Notes: generated by a model from the sequence alone, not told the origin. Shown: positions 23,252 to 35,388, numbered from the stretch's first letter. The stretch is DNA of 64,000 bases from Rhodeus uyekii (GCA_037043235.1 JAWRVZ010000024.1:4672501-4736500), one strand, 5' to 3'. Translations and numbers: made by a program.

Positions 23252-23324
23252 CGCTGACACTGGGGCTGTTAAGAGTTGAGGAGTCGACTACCCATCACTA
23301 GTAAAAACAGAGTAGAATAATTAA

Positions 23325-24243
23325 AGGATTAGCCAAAAATGAACACTTCCTGTTTACTTACCCTCTGTCTTTTTTCTTCTTCGGTAGAACAGTAAAGAAG
23401 ATTTTCAGCTGAAAACTTGGTGATACTTATGGAAGTCAACGGCTACCGTCACTTTTGGAGTAAAAATGCGTATGCAGGTGTAACAGGCGTAGGTCAGTAA
23501 GAGCTGTGCGTGTGAACCTCACACCCCTGGCATCAAGGGGCACATTAGAGACCAATAGGCTTTAGCCCTTTTAGCAGCGCCTCCTCCCATGCTGGAGAAC
23601 CGGTTCAAATCCCGCTTGGAAGACCGGGTATACATTCAAAACAAAAAACTTAAAATGTAACATTATTTACCTGTAATCCACAGCCTCAACAAACCGTCCT
23701 GAGTGTGTTCATGGCAGTCTAGAGCGCAAGCTTGTTGTCGCAGGATGACATATATGTGGGTAAAACTCACATGTAGGCTGATCTTTCTTTTCTGTTTACA
23801 GCAGAGAAGAAAGATACAAGTGTATTGTTAATCAAGATGTGAATTACTTGAACTTATCCTTTATGCCGCAACCAATATAAAAATGTGGTTTATGTTTGTG
23901 TGCGTGATCTCAGTTGGAAGGATTGACATTTTGACACATCTCAAATGATTGAGCTCCAGCACACACTACATAATGTGACAGTTAGTGATGAAAGATTGGT
24001 ATGCTTTTATTTTTGGTGCAATGTAAAAAACAAAATGCAATAAGATCATGCTCAGCAATCATTTTTGCTTAATGAGTTTTAATTTTGTTTTACCTTGTTT
24101 TTTTGACTCCCAAAGTGACTGTAAACATTGACTTGCATTATATAAATCACCACTGTTTTAGCTAAAAATGATCAAAAGAAAAAAATCACTTACAAATTAA
24201 ATAGCCTTCATAGAAAATTAAAATTTTTGTGTGAACTATCCCT
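23325..24243. mobile_element. Probable TTAA-flanked MITE with internal insertion
   Basis: TTAA at 23321-23324 starts TTAAAGGATTAGCC, and the right end gaactatccctttaa has TTAA at 24244-24247, so the two ends are roughly inverted. It is the same general family as 25952-26922. A SINE-like segment lies inside. The ends are diverged, so the pairing is inferred. Confidence 0.45.
23490..23660 (+). mobile_element. SINE-like segment with tRNA box B
   Basis: A consensus box B, GGTTCAAATCC (23602-23612), follows a tRNA-like stretch (ttagcagcgcctcctcccat), resembling a tRNA-headed SINE different from the family at 12078. No clear tail or target duplication is visible. Confidence 0.4.
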
Positions 24244-24247
24244 TTAA

Positions 24248-25947
24248 CATAAGTACCTTTATTCATGGTTTTGCTTTAAAATCCTCAAAATTGAGCAAAT
24301 TCTGTTGACTGAGCTTGACTTGGCTGTAATGTGTAAAGTAAAAATGCCATTACTATTTAGTTTGACCTATATAGCATGCTTTAATAAGGAATGGAACGCT
24401 TTAGCACTTACTGGTTTCTGCGGTACAATCAACCATATTCTTTATGCAAGTGTGATGTTTGAAGAAGGAGAGATTCTCCTCAAATGTTCTGTGAGGATCT
24501 GCATGCAGATGAGGGTAGATTGGACGTTAGTGGAGAGAGGTGTTGTCCTGTGCTCTTGTCTTGACAGAGAGTGAAAATTGAAATTCGAGAGGCATACCGT
24601 AATCAGAACGCCATGGCAACCAAGCAGGCTGTCAAATAGTCACAAAGTAAATTAGCAATAAACAGAACCTTGCTTTGCTGTGACAAATATAAAACTAATT
24701 AAGGCACCTGGTGATCTACGAGGACGATTACCACCCAGACCGTCAATATTACAACTGCTTCCATCCTCCATTCGGGTTGTCGGTGCCGGCTGTGTTCTCC
24801 AACACCGTGCCTCCTTGAATTGGATGACAAAATATTGGCAGTACATGTTCTGGTTTGTAAAATCAGCCTAAAATGTGCCAAAAAAGCTAACAAACCACCA
24901 CAGATTAAAATGAACTTAAAAAATACAACGCAAGATCCTTAAATGGAAGCTACACCTCCATGCCTGCGACCTTCATGACACCTGGTGTTTACAGAGCACC
25001 TGACTGGCCTGAAAAGATGAACAGATAGTGATGAATAAAATATGCATATGATATGCTTTTAATTTTGGAGGAATATAAAAATGTATTCAATAAAAAGTAG
25101 ACTGTGTAAACATCCAAACATATTATAGTATTGGTTGAATATCTATAGTCCACGTCCCATTCGATTCCATGCATATGTTCCATATGCATTCAACCCAAAA
25201 ATCATGTAAACATTGCTAAGGTGGAACAAATATATATATATATATATATATTGGAACAAAACAAAAATAGGGAGACAAAAACATAGTTTTTTTTTTTACA
25301 GTCACACATAATGTAATTGAAGCTAGTTAGAACATAACATGAATTTAAAATCCTACAGTTTTATAGCATTTATAGTGCCAACCTGACAGTCAGGGAAAAT
25401 ATATCCCTAAATATAAAATAAAGGTTTATACTGTTTGATCTTGAGATGTTTTACAGTAGCATTTGCTAATTTCCAAGTCAAATCAGAATGTCAACAATTT
25501 GTGAACATCATTAGAAAATAATTGTAGGGAATTTAACTTCATTTTGATAAACTCAAATGCTCCAGTAAGCTAGTGACATTTTGTATTTGATAACATCAAC
25601 TTCATGTCTTGTACTATAAAGGTTTGTTGGATTTGAAGTAAATCCTTTTTTCCTGTGAGTGCAAAGGTTCCCGAGTTCAAATCCTGTGTGATATATATCA
25701 GTAATGTATGTCGGTGGATGTGTATCTACATAGAGAGCGATGCTGGTCTGAGAGAACATCACCAGAACCTTCAAACACATGCCAACAGCCCAAACACTCA
25801 TTGCAGGAGGCTATCTTTTCTGGGTCAAAGGAAAGGCTTTCATAAAGTACTGCGAATAAAATCAAATACACACGTTACCTTCTCATTTTTGAAGTACACC
25901 ATTGGTTAGTAGGCTTTACAGACATGCTGAGAAGGTCAGTTAGTGTT
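24248..25947. other. AT-rich stretch
   Basis: Holds a (TA)n tract at 25230-25251 flanked on both sides by ggaacaaa. No exon-like or mobile segment is recognised otherwise. Confidence 0.4.
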
Positions 25948-25951
25948 TTAA

Positions 25952-26922
25952 AGGAATAGTTCATGCAAAAACTGTCATTAATTACCCTCATGTTGTTCCA
26001 AACGCACACGATTTTTGCTCATGTTCAGAACTGTCACGCTTAGGCGTGGAGTGCAAACAGATGACGAGGAGGGATTATCAGGTTTCACGCAGAAAATCTC
26101 TTTATTCAGAAAACGAAAAACAAAAGACTTTAAATATAAACAAAATTGCACCCTTTGTGCAAAACTCAGAAGAAGAAGATACACTGGAGAACGAACACAT
26201 CGCAGTGTTACGTTAACAAACGACAAAGACAAGGGAATACAAGAGGGCATTTAAAAGGAGATGGGAAACAGCTGACGAGTCTTAACAAGGTAAAAGATTA
26301 ACAAGACAGGAGTGGGAAGGGCATGGGAGATGTGAATGACATGACGAGACTGTGACAAGAACACAAATGAAGAAATTTTTAATCTGCCAGTCCTTCTACT
26401 GAAAGCTATGCAACTTCTACTGTTGCATAGATTGTAAAACTAATCCATTAGAATGGTTTAGGGGTTTAGTTCAAATTTTCTGAAAAGACACAATTGTTTT
26501 ACATGATGAACAGATGTAGGCTTTTTATTAAATATAAACTTTGATCAGCAAACATAAACAGAAGCTCAACCAAACCTGCTTGACATGCGAGAACAAACCA
26601 GAAGTTCAGACGTCATGCGTAACATAAGAATGAACCTCATTGGTTGTTGCGGAAGGTCAAACGTGTTGCGTAACATGAGAATCAACCTCATTGATGAAAA
26701 TTTTGACTAAACTACTCAATTCACAGGCATTAGTTTTACGATCTCTTTATGAACTTTTTGAAGCGTCAAAGTGGAAGTTGCGTAGCTGTCAATGGAGCGA
26801 CAGAAATCTATCAAAAAGATCTTCACTTGTGTTCAAAAGATAAACAAAAGTCTTACGGGTTTGGAACGACGTGAGGGTGAGTAATCAATGACAGAATTAA
26901 CATTTTGGGGGGAACCATCCCT
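25952..26922. mobile_element. TTAA-flanked MITE interrupted by a solo LTR
   Basis: TTAA at 25948-25951 and 26923-26926. The left end aaggaatagttcatgcaaaa...cctcatgttgttcc and the right end ggaacgacgtgagggtgag...gaaccatcccttt are inverted copies. Removing the LTR at 26032-26357 leaves an element of about 0.65 kb. TTAA duplication points to a piggyBac/Kolobok-type source; no transposase is present. Confidence 0.8.
26032..26357 (-). mobile_element. Solo LTR with AGAAC duplication
   Basis: Begins TGTCACGC, ends CTGTGACA, with perfect 5-bp repeats AGAAC at 26027-26031 and 26358-26362. Adenine-rich on +, so the LTR probably reads on the minus strand. Related to 52721-53035 (shared gttaacaa-gacaaagac and acaggagg-tttaaa blocks). 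It interrupts the MITE at 25952-26922 and is therefore younger. Confidence 0.85.
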
Positions 26923-26926
26923 TTAA

Positions 26927-27775
26927 AGTATTGAGGAGGGTGTGCATCATGTATTTTTTGGTCGACTTCAGAATACGATAATGCTTTTTGCATCACTAAG
27001 AAGGTACATGCAATGAATATGCAAAACCTCTTGCCAGACTTAGTGGAATTATAGCAGAAATCATAAAGCCATGTCTTATAAACACTCTAATAGGATTGTA
27101 AGGGACATATAAATAAATAAAGCGGTGGGAACTGTTTCGGAACAGGAGGGAAAGCATGGTCGCTGGGGATTTGTCAAACAAGAGATTGGATGAATATGCC
27201 TTACCCAGTGCTACAAGTTTGAAGCCCTACATCAGCTGGGCTTCCAGTGATAGAGTGGGTGAGGGAGGCTGAGGGTAGAGCTGTTTAAATAGAGGGACAG
27301 GGAGCGCCACACTCTGTGCTTTTGCTTAAAATTAATGCCCACAGGAAGTGAGCGGTGTGAAGTATTGCATTGGGTGTTCTGCGTTTGTTACGCAGACATT
27401 GAAGCATGTCTGGTTCTTGTCGCCATAGGAGTAAATTGAACTGTCAAAAACACAGTTTAGGACGGCTCACAAACCTCATGAACCCTCTAACTTGGCCTGA
27501 AAAGAACCGAGAACCTGTTATTCAGAAGCAGATCCATTTTGTAAAAAATAGCCTGAACGAATGACATTCATTTGGAACTCAAACATGCAGGTTTCTGCCG
27601 GTATGGACGGAACGCTCAGTCAATCACAATCGAATCTACAGCGTATGGCTCTTATGAAACAGCATAACCAATTTAGTTCGATTCCCAATCAAATGACTCT
27701 TATGAGCAGCTTTTTAATCAATTTAGTGAATTTAGTGTTGATGTTTCCAAAATCAAGAACTCTCTTGACTAGATA
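26927..27775. other. Non-repetitive spacer
   Basis: No gene or recognised repeat is seen. Confidence 0.4.
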
Positions 27776-27988
27776 CTGCATTTTCCCACAATCTTAATCA
27801 GATTTCACAAACCCCGCAGGGGGGGTGCGGGTTATATAAGGGTGCGGGCTATATCACACATTTTTTACACGTAATAATATTTCAATATATTTGTTACGTC
27901 CCTAAGGACGTAAGGTTTGTTTTTGCGTTTTTTTCTTTCTGTTTTTCTTTCTTGCGAGGGTTGTTATCTCTGGCGCTTGTACTATCAT
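27776..27988 (+). mobile_element. Truncated TA-flanked MITE (CCGTATTTTCCC family)
   Basis: TA at 27774-27775, then ctgcattttcccacaa and more than 150 bases matching the left part of the complete copy at 49658-50317 (gcgggttatataag, ttttttacacgtaataatat, gttacgtccctaagga, cgagggttgtt-tctctgg). The right two-thirds are missing. Confidence 0.75.
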
Positions 27989-30006
27989 TTTTATCATTCC
28001 ATTGCAAAATATGCATTTCATTTTCAAATATTTTTTCATTAAAATGAACTGGAATCAAAACCTAAACTGTTAAATACTTTGATTCCCATCCCTGGTGAGA
28101 AATATCTTCTAGTACCAAACATCATTTCTAATCAAAGCAGAGTGGAAGGAGGTTTATTTGTAAACGGGATTCCTTTTCACTTGTTTAAATGAATATAGAT
28201 TCCCCACCAAAAATGTTTCCCTGCTGGCATTTCTAATTGAGGTAAAAATGAATGCACCATGGAATTGATGGTTGCTAGTGAAGATAAGGCAGAGATTTTG
28301 CAAGCCAGATTTTTTGGTGAACGGCATGATTGGCAATTTCCATAAACAGAACGTTCATCGGATCTCATAAAAGGCACACGGCAAAGCTTGGCCTTGGTTC
28401 AGACTGCTGTTTTTTCCTTTTTTTATTTTTAAATAAGAGTTCTTAGAGACGGAAGCAATGGTGAGGCAATTCATTCTTCCTGTCTCCTTTCTCATCCTCT
28501 CAGGGTCACCTTATCAAGTCCTTGTCGTTTTTTTGTTCTCTTTTTTTCTCTCCAGTAATTTTTGGGTACTGAGATGATTTTGATTTTAGCTGAACTCAAA
28601 GTTCATGGACAAATAGAGTCAGAGAGTCGGCTGTTATATACGAATAACCCAGGGACAGAATGCACTTAGTGTGTCCTGTTTCCCCTGGTCTAGACGTGCT
28701 TCATACCTGTTTCTCAGAAATCTGTCTTTTTTTTTTTTAAGCGATTTGAGGGAAATGCATTGCCAGAGTCAACATATAAAGGTCACAGTGGTTGAATGAA
28801 TCAGGCTGTCTTTAAAGCTGTGAACTCATGTTTTGAAACTCATGTTTCATGAAATGCTATACGGAATATTTAAGATCCTTAATTGCAAAAGGACTGGTTA
28901 CTGTATAATTTAGCATATCATGAGACTTATATATATGTGTGTGTGTATATATGTATATGTATATATATGTATTTATATTTAGATGAATCCAGAAAACTTA
29001 ATACCTATTATACACATTTACATATGTCCCTACCTGACAAAAGATCAGATATTTACACAAAAAAACCCAATTTATAATCATAATAAGTCTTCATCCTGAA
29101 TAATAATGAATAACATTATATAGGCTCTGTATAATATGTAATTGTGCTTGTAAGAAACCATATGCCATCAAGAAATGATTTCGCATTTAAAGTGGCTTCT
29201 ACACTAGGCAACAATAATAACAAGTGGCTATTGAATTGAATGCATGTGGGGTGCAAAATATGGGAATTTTCTATGGTGACAATTCAATAAATGGAGCTAA
29301 AAATCAGTTTGAAATCATCCTGTGGTCTAAATTAATTCAATCTTTGAAGGGAATTTGTCAGTATATATTGATGTATCTTGCGGCGTTAGTGTGAGTGATA
29401 GACACATTTCGTGAGACATGGGAAACGGCAAGAGAACATGCTGAAGAGAAAAAATCCTTTTACACACAAGCCTTTATTATTATTTTTTTCCAGTGTTGTT
29501 TCCTGTTTTGTCCCAGAACTCGAGAATCAATGTGCTGTGAATCTAAAGTGGCGTTCGCCAGAAAATAAAACTTCCGATAAAGCTATTTAGCATACTGTAT
29601 TCCCTGCCTTGTTCCGTTTGATCCCGAGCTTTGATTTATAAAGTCCTGATTGTAAAGTCACATCTCTGTGTAGGGCCCTGCGGATCTGTCTGTCTTCTTT
29701 TTATTTTAAACTTTGTGCATGCTGAAGAGGAAAAGGAAAGTAACCTTGACACCCCCTCGAGAGAAAAATGGCCGCCTGTCAGTCAAACTTGAATCTCCCA
29801 GCAGCTTTTGCGACCTGAGGTGTGTCAGGACAAGGCCGGAGGGGGAAAATGTGAATGTGAGTGTGTGTGTGTGTGTGTGTGTGTATGCATTGTCGTATGG
29901 GTATCTAGGGCGGATGAGAGTCCAAATATGTCCGGTCGTTTGCGAGTTTTATTCAGCCATTAATCTTGTCACCAAGGTTGATCAGAGTCTTGGGAGCGGA
30001 TGGGGC

Positions 30007-30007
<1 letters not shown>
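27989..30007. other. AT-rich stretch with TA/TG tracts
   Basis: Simple runs of TA/TG at 28929-28976 and (TG)n at 29861-29884. A strong pyrimidine tract ending tctctccag (about 28555) has no open coding frame after it. Nothing else is recognised. Confidence 0.4.

Positions 30008-30038
<31 letters not shown>
30008..30038. repeat. (C)31 homopolymer
   Basis: Thirty-one consecutive C residues. Such tracts can form quadruplex or i-motif structures and are hard to sequence and assemble, so the true length may differ. Confidence 0.95.
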
Positions 30039-31179
30039 AGTATCGAGGGTAGCAACACCGCAATGCAATGACATGAGCGCTTTGCAAGGATGCCACACGG
30101 TTTTACTTGAAAAGGACAAAGGGGACATTCAGAACGACCGACTAACTGACGCTGAAGGGATCCTCTGAATTATTTAAGCCCCTTTTCAAACGTCTGAGAA
30201 GTTGTGTGCATTTATTTGTAGCACATTAAGCCAAGATGTTCAAAAGCATTAGCTGATTGAGAAGACAAGAGATATATGGACTTAAATTTGTTAGGGGTTT
30301 CCGTTGCACGTTCAGGCTCTCGGGGTAATTTACTCTGAAACAAATGATGTCTGTAAAATCAAAAATACTGTGCTTTTCAGTGGAACTAATGCATGCTAAT
30401 TCCCCTTGCATTATTTATGCAATATAATAATAATACTAATAAGGAGAAGAGATTTCCGAAACTTCACACCCTAAGCTATTTTTCTAAGAAGACAGCAGAA
30501 ATTCCTTTTCCGCCTCTCGGGTCCTCTCTCAGGATTGGTCTCGTCGGGTGTGGTGTAATGGCTCGGCTCTGATGCCTCTATTTATGTTACCAATTTTTAG
30601 TGGAGCAGCGTGAATAATTTAAGAGGGAAAAGATGGTAGAAGCAGCAACAAACTATATCCGGGTGTTTGTCAAGCAGCCATCGCACCATGAAAGCTTCTT
30701 ATAAATCACGATTGTATCTCTGTCCCCGCCTCCTCGTGCCTTTTGTCTTGTCTCTCTTCCTTAATAGCCTGTAATTGGTCCTCCATGGAACCGAAAAGAA
30801 AGAGCAGAGATGTGTAACTCACTAGTGATTACTCAGATTAAAGTGTGCAAGGAAAGACTTGGTCAGTAGAGAACTTCATGAATAATACATGCTACAAATG
30901 TATGACTCTGATCATGAAAGGAGGATGACCCAGGGCCGGAGGGAGGCTGTTTTTGGGGCCCGTATCGGGATGAGCCAAACAAGATCACTTGGATTTTGGT
31001 AAGAAACTTCAAGGCGTAGCGGTTAGGCCTTCGTTTAATTAAAAAAATTTAAATAAATAAATGAAGTGAATTCAATTCATAGTGACCCCTGACATGTATG
31101 CTAATTTCACACTCTTTTTTTCAGAACAATTCGAATTCATTTGCAGAGAATTAGCAGGGAATGGTGCAAATGGTGCCAG
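30039..31179. other. Non-repetitive spacer
   Basis: No gene or recognised repeat is seen. The part at 30430-30800 is GC-mixed and stop-containing in all frames. Confidence 0.4.
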
Positions 31180-31187
31180 TTCTAAAC

Positions 31188-31368
31188 CAGTGTTTCCCAA
31201 CCCTGTTCCTGGAGGCACACCAACACTACAGGTTTTCCAACTCTTCCTAATTAAACACACCTGATTCAACTCATCAGCTTGTTAGTAGAGACTCCAAGAA
31301 CAGAAATGTATGGGTCAGATAAGGGACACGTCCAAAATGTCTGGACCAAACAGGGTTGGGAAACACCG
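31188..31368. mobile_element. hAT-type MITE with 8-bp duplication
   Basis: Terminal inverted repeats CAGTGTTTCCCAACCCTGTT and, on the right, the reverse complement of CGGTGTTTCCCAACCCTGTT. Perfect 8-bp target duplications TTCTAAAC (31180-31187, 31369-31376) place it in the hAT superfamily. It is 181 bp with no ORF, so it depends on a transposase encoded elsewhere. Confidence 0.92.
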
Positions 31369-31818
31369 TTCTAAACTATTCTTTAGTTTGACATTAACAC
31401 CTGCCAACCCTCCAAATGCGTCACATTGGTGGATTGAACTTTCGTCAAAAATAGCGATTTTTCAATACATGTCGCTACTGAAATATCCGAGACGCTTCCA
31501 TAGTCATAAATAAAAGCAAGACGAACTGAAAAAGGTCCACTGACCATTTAAACAAAACATTGTGCTTTTGTTAAATAAAGAAAACAACAACAGAATGAGT
31601 TTGATTCACTTAACAGAACCGAGTCATTTGTTCAGGAAATTGCCTAATTTGGTTTTGCGGCATGTGTTTGCACTACTACAAAGAACCAGTTCATTAGGGT
31701 TATTCTTTCAGGAATGGCACATAATAAGAGGTTCTGTCGTAAATTCATCGGTAGAGTTGCTATGCCAATGAATAAGTCAATGTATTTTTGCACGGTGTTC
31801 CGAAGATAAAACTGTATA

Positions 31819-32474
31819 CAGTGGTACCTCGAGATACGAAATTAATCCGTTCCGAGGCGGCCTTCGTATAATGAGTTTTTTGTATCTTGGAACACATTTT
31901 ACATGTAAAATGGCTAATCCGTTCCAAGCCCTCCAAAAACACCCCATTAAATTTCATAATAAAGCTAAATTGAAATATAAACAATGAAATAACGTAAAAT
32001 GTCGAAGCTTACCTTTCGAGTGAGGCTATCTCCAAAAGTGGCGGCAGAGGAGGAGGAGGAGAAGGAAAAGGTAAAGTTTCGGGTGCGGCGTGGCTGAGCT
32101 AAAGCATGCCAGCACGTATGTATAGAACAGAGGTAAACTACGGCCCGCGGGCCATATCTGGCCCGTTGGGCTTTTTAATCCGGCCCGCCGAACTTGTATG
32201 AAACCTTCATTTTACATTTCCTTGTAATGTCACTCTGTCGCGGCTGCAAGCGGCAGTGGCGCTGAAGCTGTGTTGGAGAGCAGGCGTGTGTCGCAAACCC
32301 CTCTACACCCTCGCCCCTCGTCAACAATCGCGAACCACGCTCACCCACGCTCACTTTCAGAAACCTTTCGTATCTTGAAAACTTTTCGTATGTAGAGCAG
32401 TAAAAATTTTCGTCTTTGCTTTCGTAGCTTGGATTTTTCGTAAGTTGAGCCTTTCGTATCTTGAGGTACTACTG
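31819..32474. mobile_element. TA-flanked pogo/Tigger-like MITE, copy B, with hAT fragment inside
   Basis: TA on both sides (31817-31818, 32475-32476). CAGTGGTACCTCGAGATAC starts it, and the inverse of CAGTAGTACCTCAAGATAC ends it. Same family as 8871-9443 in opposite orientation. Relative to that copy, the central part is replaced from about 32090 to 32345 by foreign sequence that starts with a hAT-like end. Confidence 0.88.
32128..32200 (+). mobile_element. hAT-like end fragment
   Basis: cagaggtaaactacggcccg and cgggccatatctggcccg resemble the widespread hAT terminal region CAG-GGT...CGGCCCGCGGGCC. The right end and target duplication are not seen. It is nested in the TA-flanked MITE, so it inserted later. 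Confidence 0.55.
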
Positions 32475-32476
32475 TA

Positions 32477-33825
32477 TTAACTTAAAAATCCACTTTCTGT
32501 CTCATCTGCCACAATGATGTAGTTCATTTGAATTATCCCCAGCAAATAATAAATGCTGTTTCCTTGATAACCATGTAAATAAGCAGGTGCAGGTGTTTAG
32601 ATGATATAGATCCATAAAGCTGTTGAGTAGCGGCCTTTCTCTTTTCATGATGGCTGGAAAGAAATGCGATAGAAAATTGATTTTGATGTCATACATTGTA
32701 TAACAGCCAGTGTAGCACCCTTATGCCGCTATCTTTTGTTCTCAGGCTTACGTTAACCCCCACTGCTTCAACCTTTAAATCTGCCTCTTTTCCCTGCCTT
32801 ATTTCATTTCCAAAATGTCATATTTGCTCCTTTTGCTCGCTCCTACATAAATCTGAATCCCTTATCAGGAGACCCGCTACACCCCGGACGACATGGGGAT
32901 GGATCCCGTTATTTTTATCTAATATCCCTCACCAAGCATATTCTGTGTCTGCCTCCATCTCCTCTGACAGGAAAGCTGCTTGCGTTAGTGCTGTATCTAG
33001 CCTCTGCTGTGCAATGTTTTGCCCTGACACCTCTCTCTGATAAGCGTCCTCCTCCCAACCCCCCCGCGTGTGCGTCAGTGAAGAGGGAGTATTTTGCCAC
33101 TGATGTCTCTCAAGCAAAAGCTGATAAAATACCCAGCTAATAATGCTGCAGTGGAACATTATCTGCTGGGCCGATATTTCATTTCTCTGGGTTTGTTTTT
33201 CCTTTTTTAAGGCAGACTCGCAAGCTCTATTTCCGCCACACCAGGCTCTGTGCTGCAGGGCCACTTCCTTTGTCTATTCTCTGCCAATAAAATGCTGGTT
33301 CCAGCGACGAAATTGCACTGAGCAGAGCGGCAAATCTAAGCAGTTGTTTATGGGATTGTATTCACACGCTCAGCGTGGGAGCAGCACTCGGCTGGTGTTA
33401 AGTGTTAAGATATGAGCTGGAATGTTAAATCAAATGCCTCATTTGGTTCGAAACTTTTCTGAGAAATGATGTTTTTGCGGTTCTGCTCAACAGGAGTTTT
33501 GCTGTGAAGAGTGGCTCTTTGAAGGCATGTCATTTGGCGGTGCCCTGATGTGCCACCAACTAATTTTTGTATTTTGTGTTGAATTTAAACCGTGAGTTAC
33601 AACAGTGCCTGGTAATGGAAAAGCACTCAGGTGTGTCTGGCTTTAGCAATGTCTTTATCATTGGATTTGGCAATGCCAAACTGTGTTTATGTATTTGCCA
33701 TGTTTGGGCCACATGTTTTTCACAGTGGTGTATATACAGTGGTGGTGTCTGAAAAGGGCCATTGAAAAGGAAATGTTATTTTCTTGTCGATTTTGTGGAC
33801 ATGAGTTTCAAACATTGTACGTGTT
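32477..33825. other. Non-repetitive stretch
   Basis: The part at 32700-33400 is relatively GC-rich with open frames on both strands (32696-33040 +, 32929-33264 -), but these overlap antisense, carry no recognisable domain and lack paired splice sites. It could be conserved non-coding DNA. Confidence 0.3.
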
Positions 33826-33999
33826 GCATACATACATGCATACATACACACATGCACGCATACATGCATACATGCATACATGCATGCATACATACATACA
33901 TACATACATACATACATACATACATGCATGCATGCATGCATACATACATACATACATACATACATACATACATACATACATACACGCATACATACATAT
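33826..33999. repeat. (CATA/CATG)n tetranucleotide microsatellite
   Basis: About 170 bases of CATA units interspersed with CATG. All overlapping open frames here are artefacts of the repeat. Confidence 0.97.
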
Positions 34000-34120
34000 A
34001 TGCTTAAATTGCTTTATTTATTTTGTGAATAAATTAAAAGATATGGATAGCTTAAGTTTGTTTATGCTATTTAAAAAAGATGCCTTGGTTTGATTTTATT
34101 TAGTAAAGCAAAGATATTCA

Positions 34121-34383
34121 TTAAGTGTGACTGAAGTGTCCAAACACTTTCTGGGGCCGCTTTATGTGGCCGTTCTGGCTGTTTGTATGGGCTTTTGTGC
34201 CATTGTTTGACAGTGTGAACCCTGGGGGTGGTGGGAACTGTTGGTTTCTGTGGTGAGGGTTGACATGGTGCTGGATGCTGGTCAGCAGGGCTTTTGATGA
34301 AAGGCCGTTGTTATGTTGCTGAAGTCCACAGCTCCCATTTGCCCGGTTTGTCTGTCTGGGAGCTCTCCTGGCTGGGCCTGCGC
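34121..34383 (-). CDS. Possible terminal coding exon on the minus strand, gene unknown
   Basis: Reading leftwards from an acceptor-like site (tcagcatcgtcacag|GC) at about 34384, the frame stays open for 87 codons to TAA at 34121-34123. Over the last 65 codons third positions are strongly G/C (for example GCC CTG CTG ACC AGC ATC), unlike neighbouring DNA. The product is rich in Asn, Gln, His and Pro, with a PPPPGFT motif and a basic NGHIKRPQK near the end, as in disordered C-terminal tails. In the first 25 codons a different frame (RRPSQESSQTDKPGKWELW) has better codon use, so a frameshift or a later acceptor is possible. The protein is not recognised. It may be a real exon, a retropseudogene piece or coincidence. 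Confidence 0.33.
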
Positions 34384-35388
34384 CTGTGACGATGCTGACA
34401 GGATGACAGCAGGGGCGCACAAGGGTGAATGTCAATGTGGGCGAGTGCAGTTTCCGCATGATCTGCTGCACATACAAACTCACTCACTCACTCACAAACA
34501 CATACACACACACACACAGACATATTTAGGTTTCTCAAAGGAGTGCGGCAAAATCTGGTGATGCAGAGTAAGAAGTTTGCATTTTAACAGAGAATTCAAT
34601 TGGGAATTTTAAATGAGAATTCATAAAGCCTTCTCGCAAGTCAATAAGATATTATGTAGTATTGAGTTGTTCGAGCTTGAGACAAGTACATCCAGTATTT
34701 TAACAGTTCTAGAAAACAAAATATGAACACCCTTCATGCATCTGAATGGCTGCAGGCAGGTACTTTGGAGACAATATCACAAAGATGGAAGAATAAATCC
34801 TAAAGACAGCTGTACAATATGTATCCAATATTTATTGAAACAGACAGTAAAAGAAAACGTGACTCAACAGACCAGCTGACCTCCACCTCTCCAAGGTTCA
34901 GTTCCGACCCCCATTGTAGGCACTTTCGACGGTCAACAGCGGTCTGATCAGTCCCTTATGAAGCAGAATGCAATGTTGTGTTTTACAACACGTTTCTCCC
35001 ATAACCATAATTCAAATATTGTGTGACTTATGGCACAGTAGACCTTCTGTTGTCTCTGACCAGACGGGATAGGTTTTGTTGCCCATGTGCACTAATGAGC
35101 TTTGGGCGCCAAACACGCAATCGCCGCTTTGTGGTTTATCCCTCCACTGACCACTGTTGGTAAATTCTCACCACTGCTGACCATGAGCAACACACAAGCC
35201 TTGGCTTTATCTACTGGTCATAATGTTTTGCTTCATTGTATATTGTTTATATATAAAATCGACAGTTTTATTTATCCATCATTTTATTTCAGTTGTCATC
35301 TGGAGTGCTTTCATTTGATTTGATTTCCCTAATTAAAGCCGTCAAGTATAGTCTTGTACCTTTTTTCTTTTTGTCTGATTTTCAAATA
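34384..35388. other. Spacer with short CA/CTCA tracts
   Basis: CTCA and CA runs at 34478-34518. No exon or transposon is recognised. Confidence 0.4.

Noticed and set aside
28520..28620. Long T-rich tract ending tctctccag
   Set aside because: The next bases are TAATTTTTGG, with stops or no coding-like sequence in each frame.
33720..34093. Long CATA-derived frames (Cys/Met/Val or His/Ile/Thr repeats) on both strands
   Set aside because: They are translations of the CATA/CATG microsatellite; no coding evidence.
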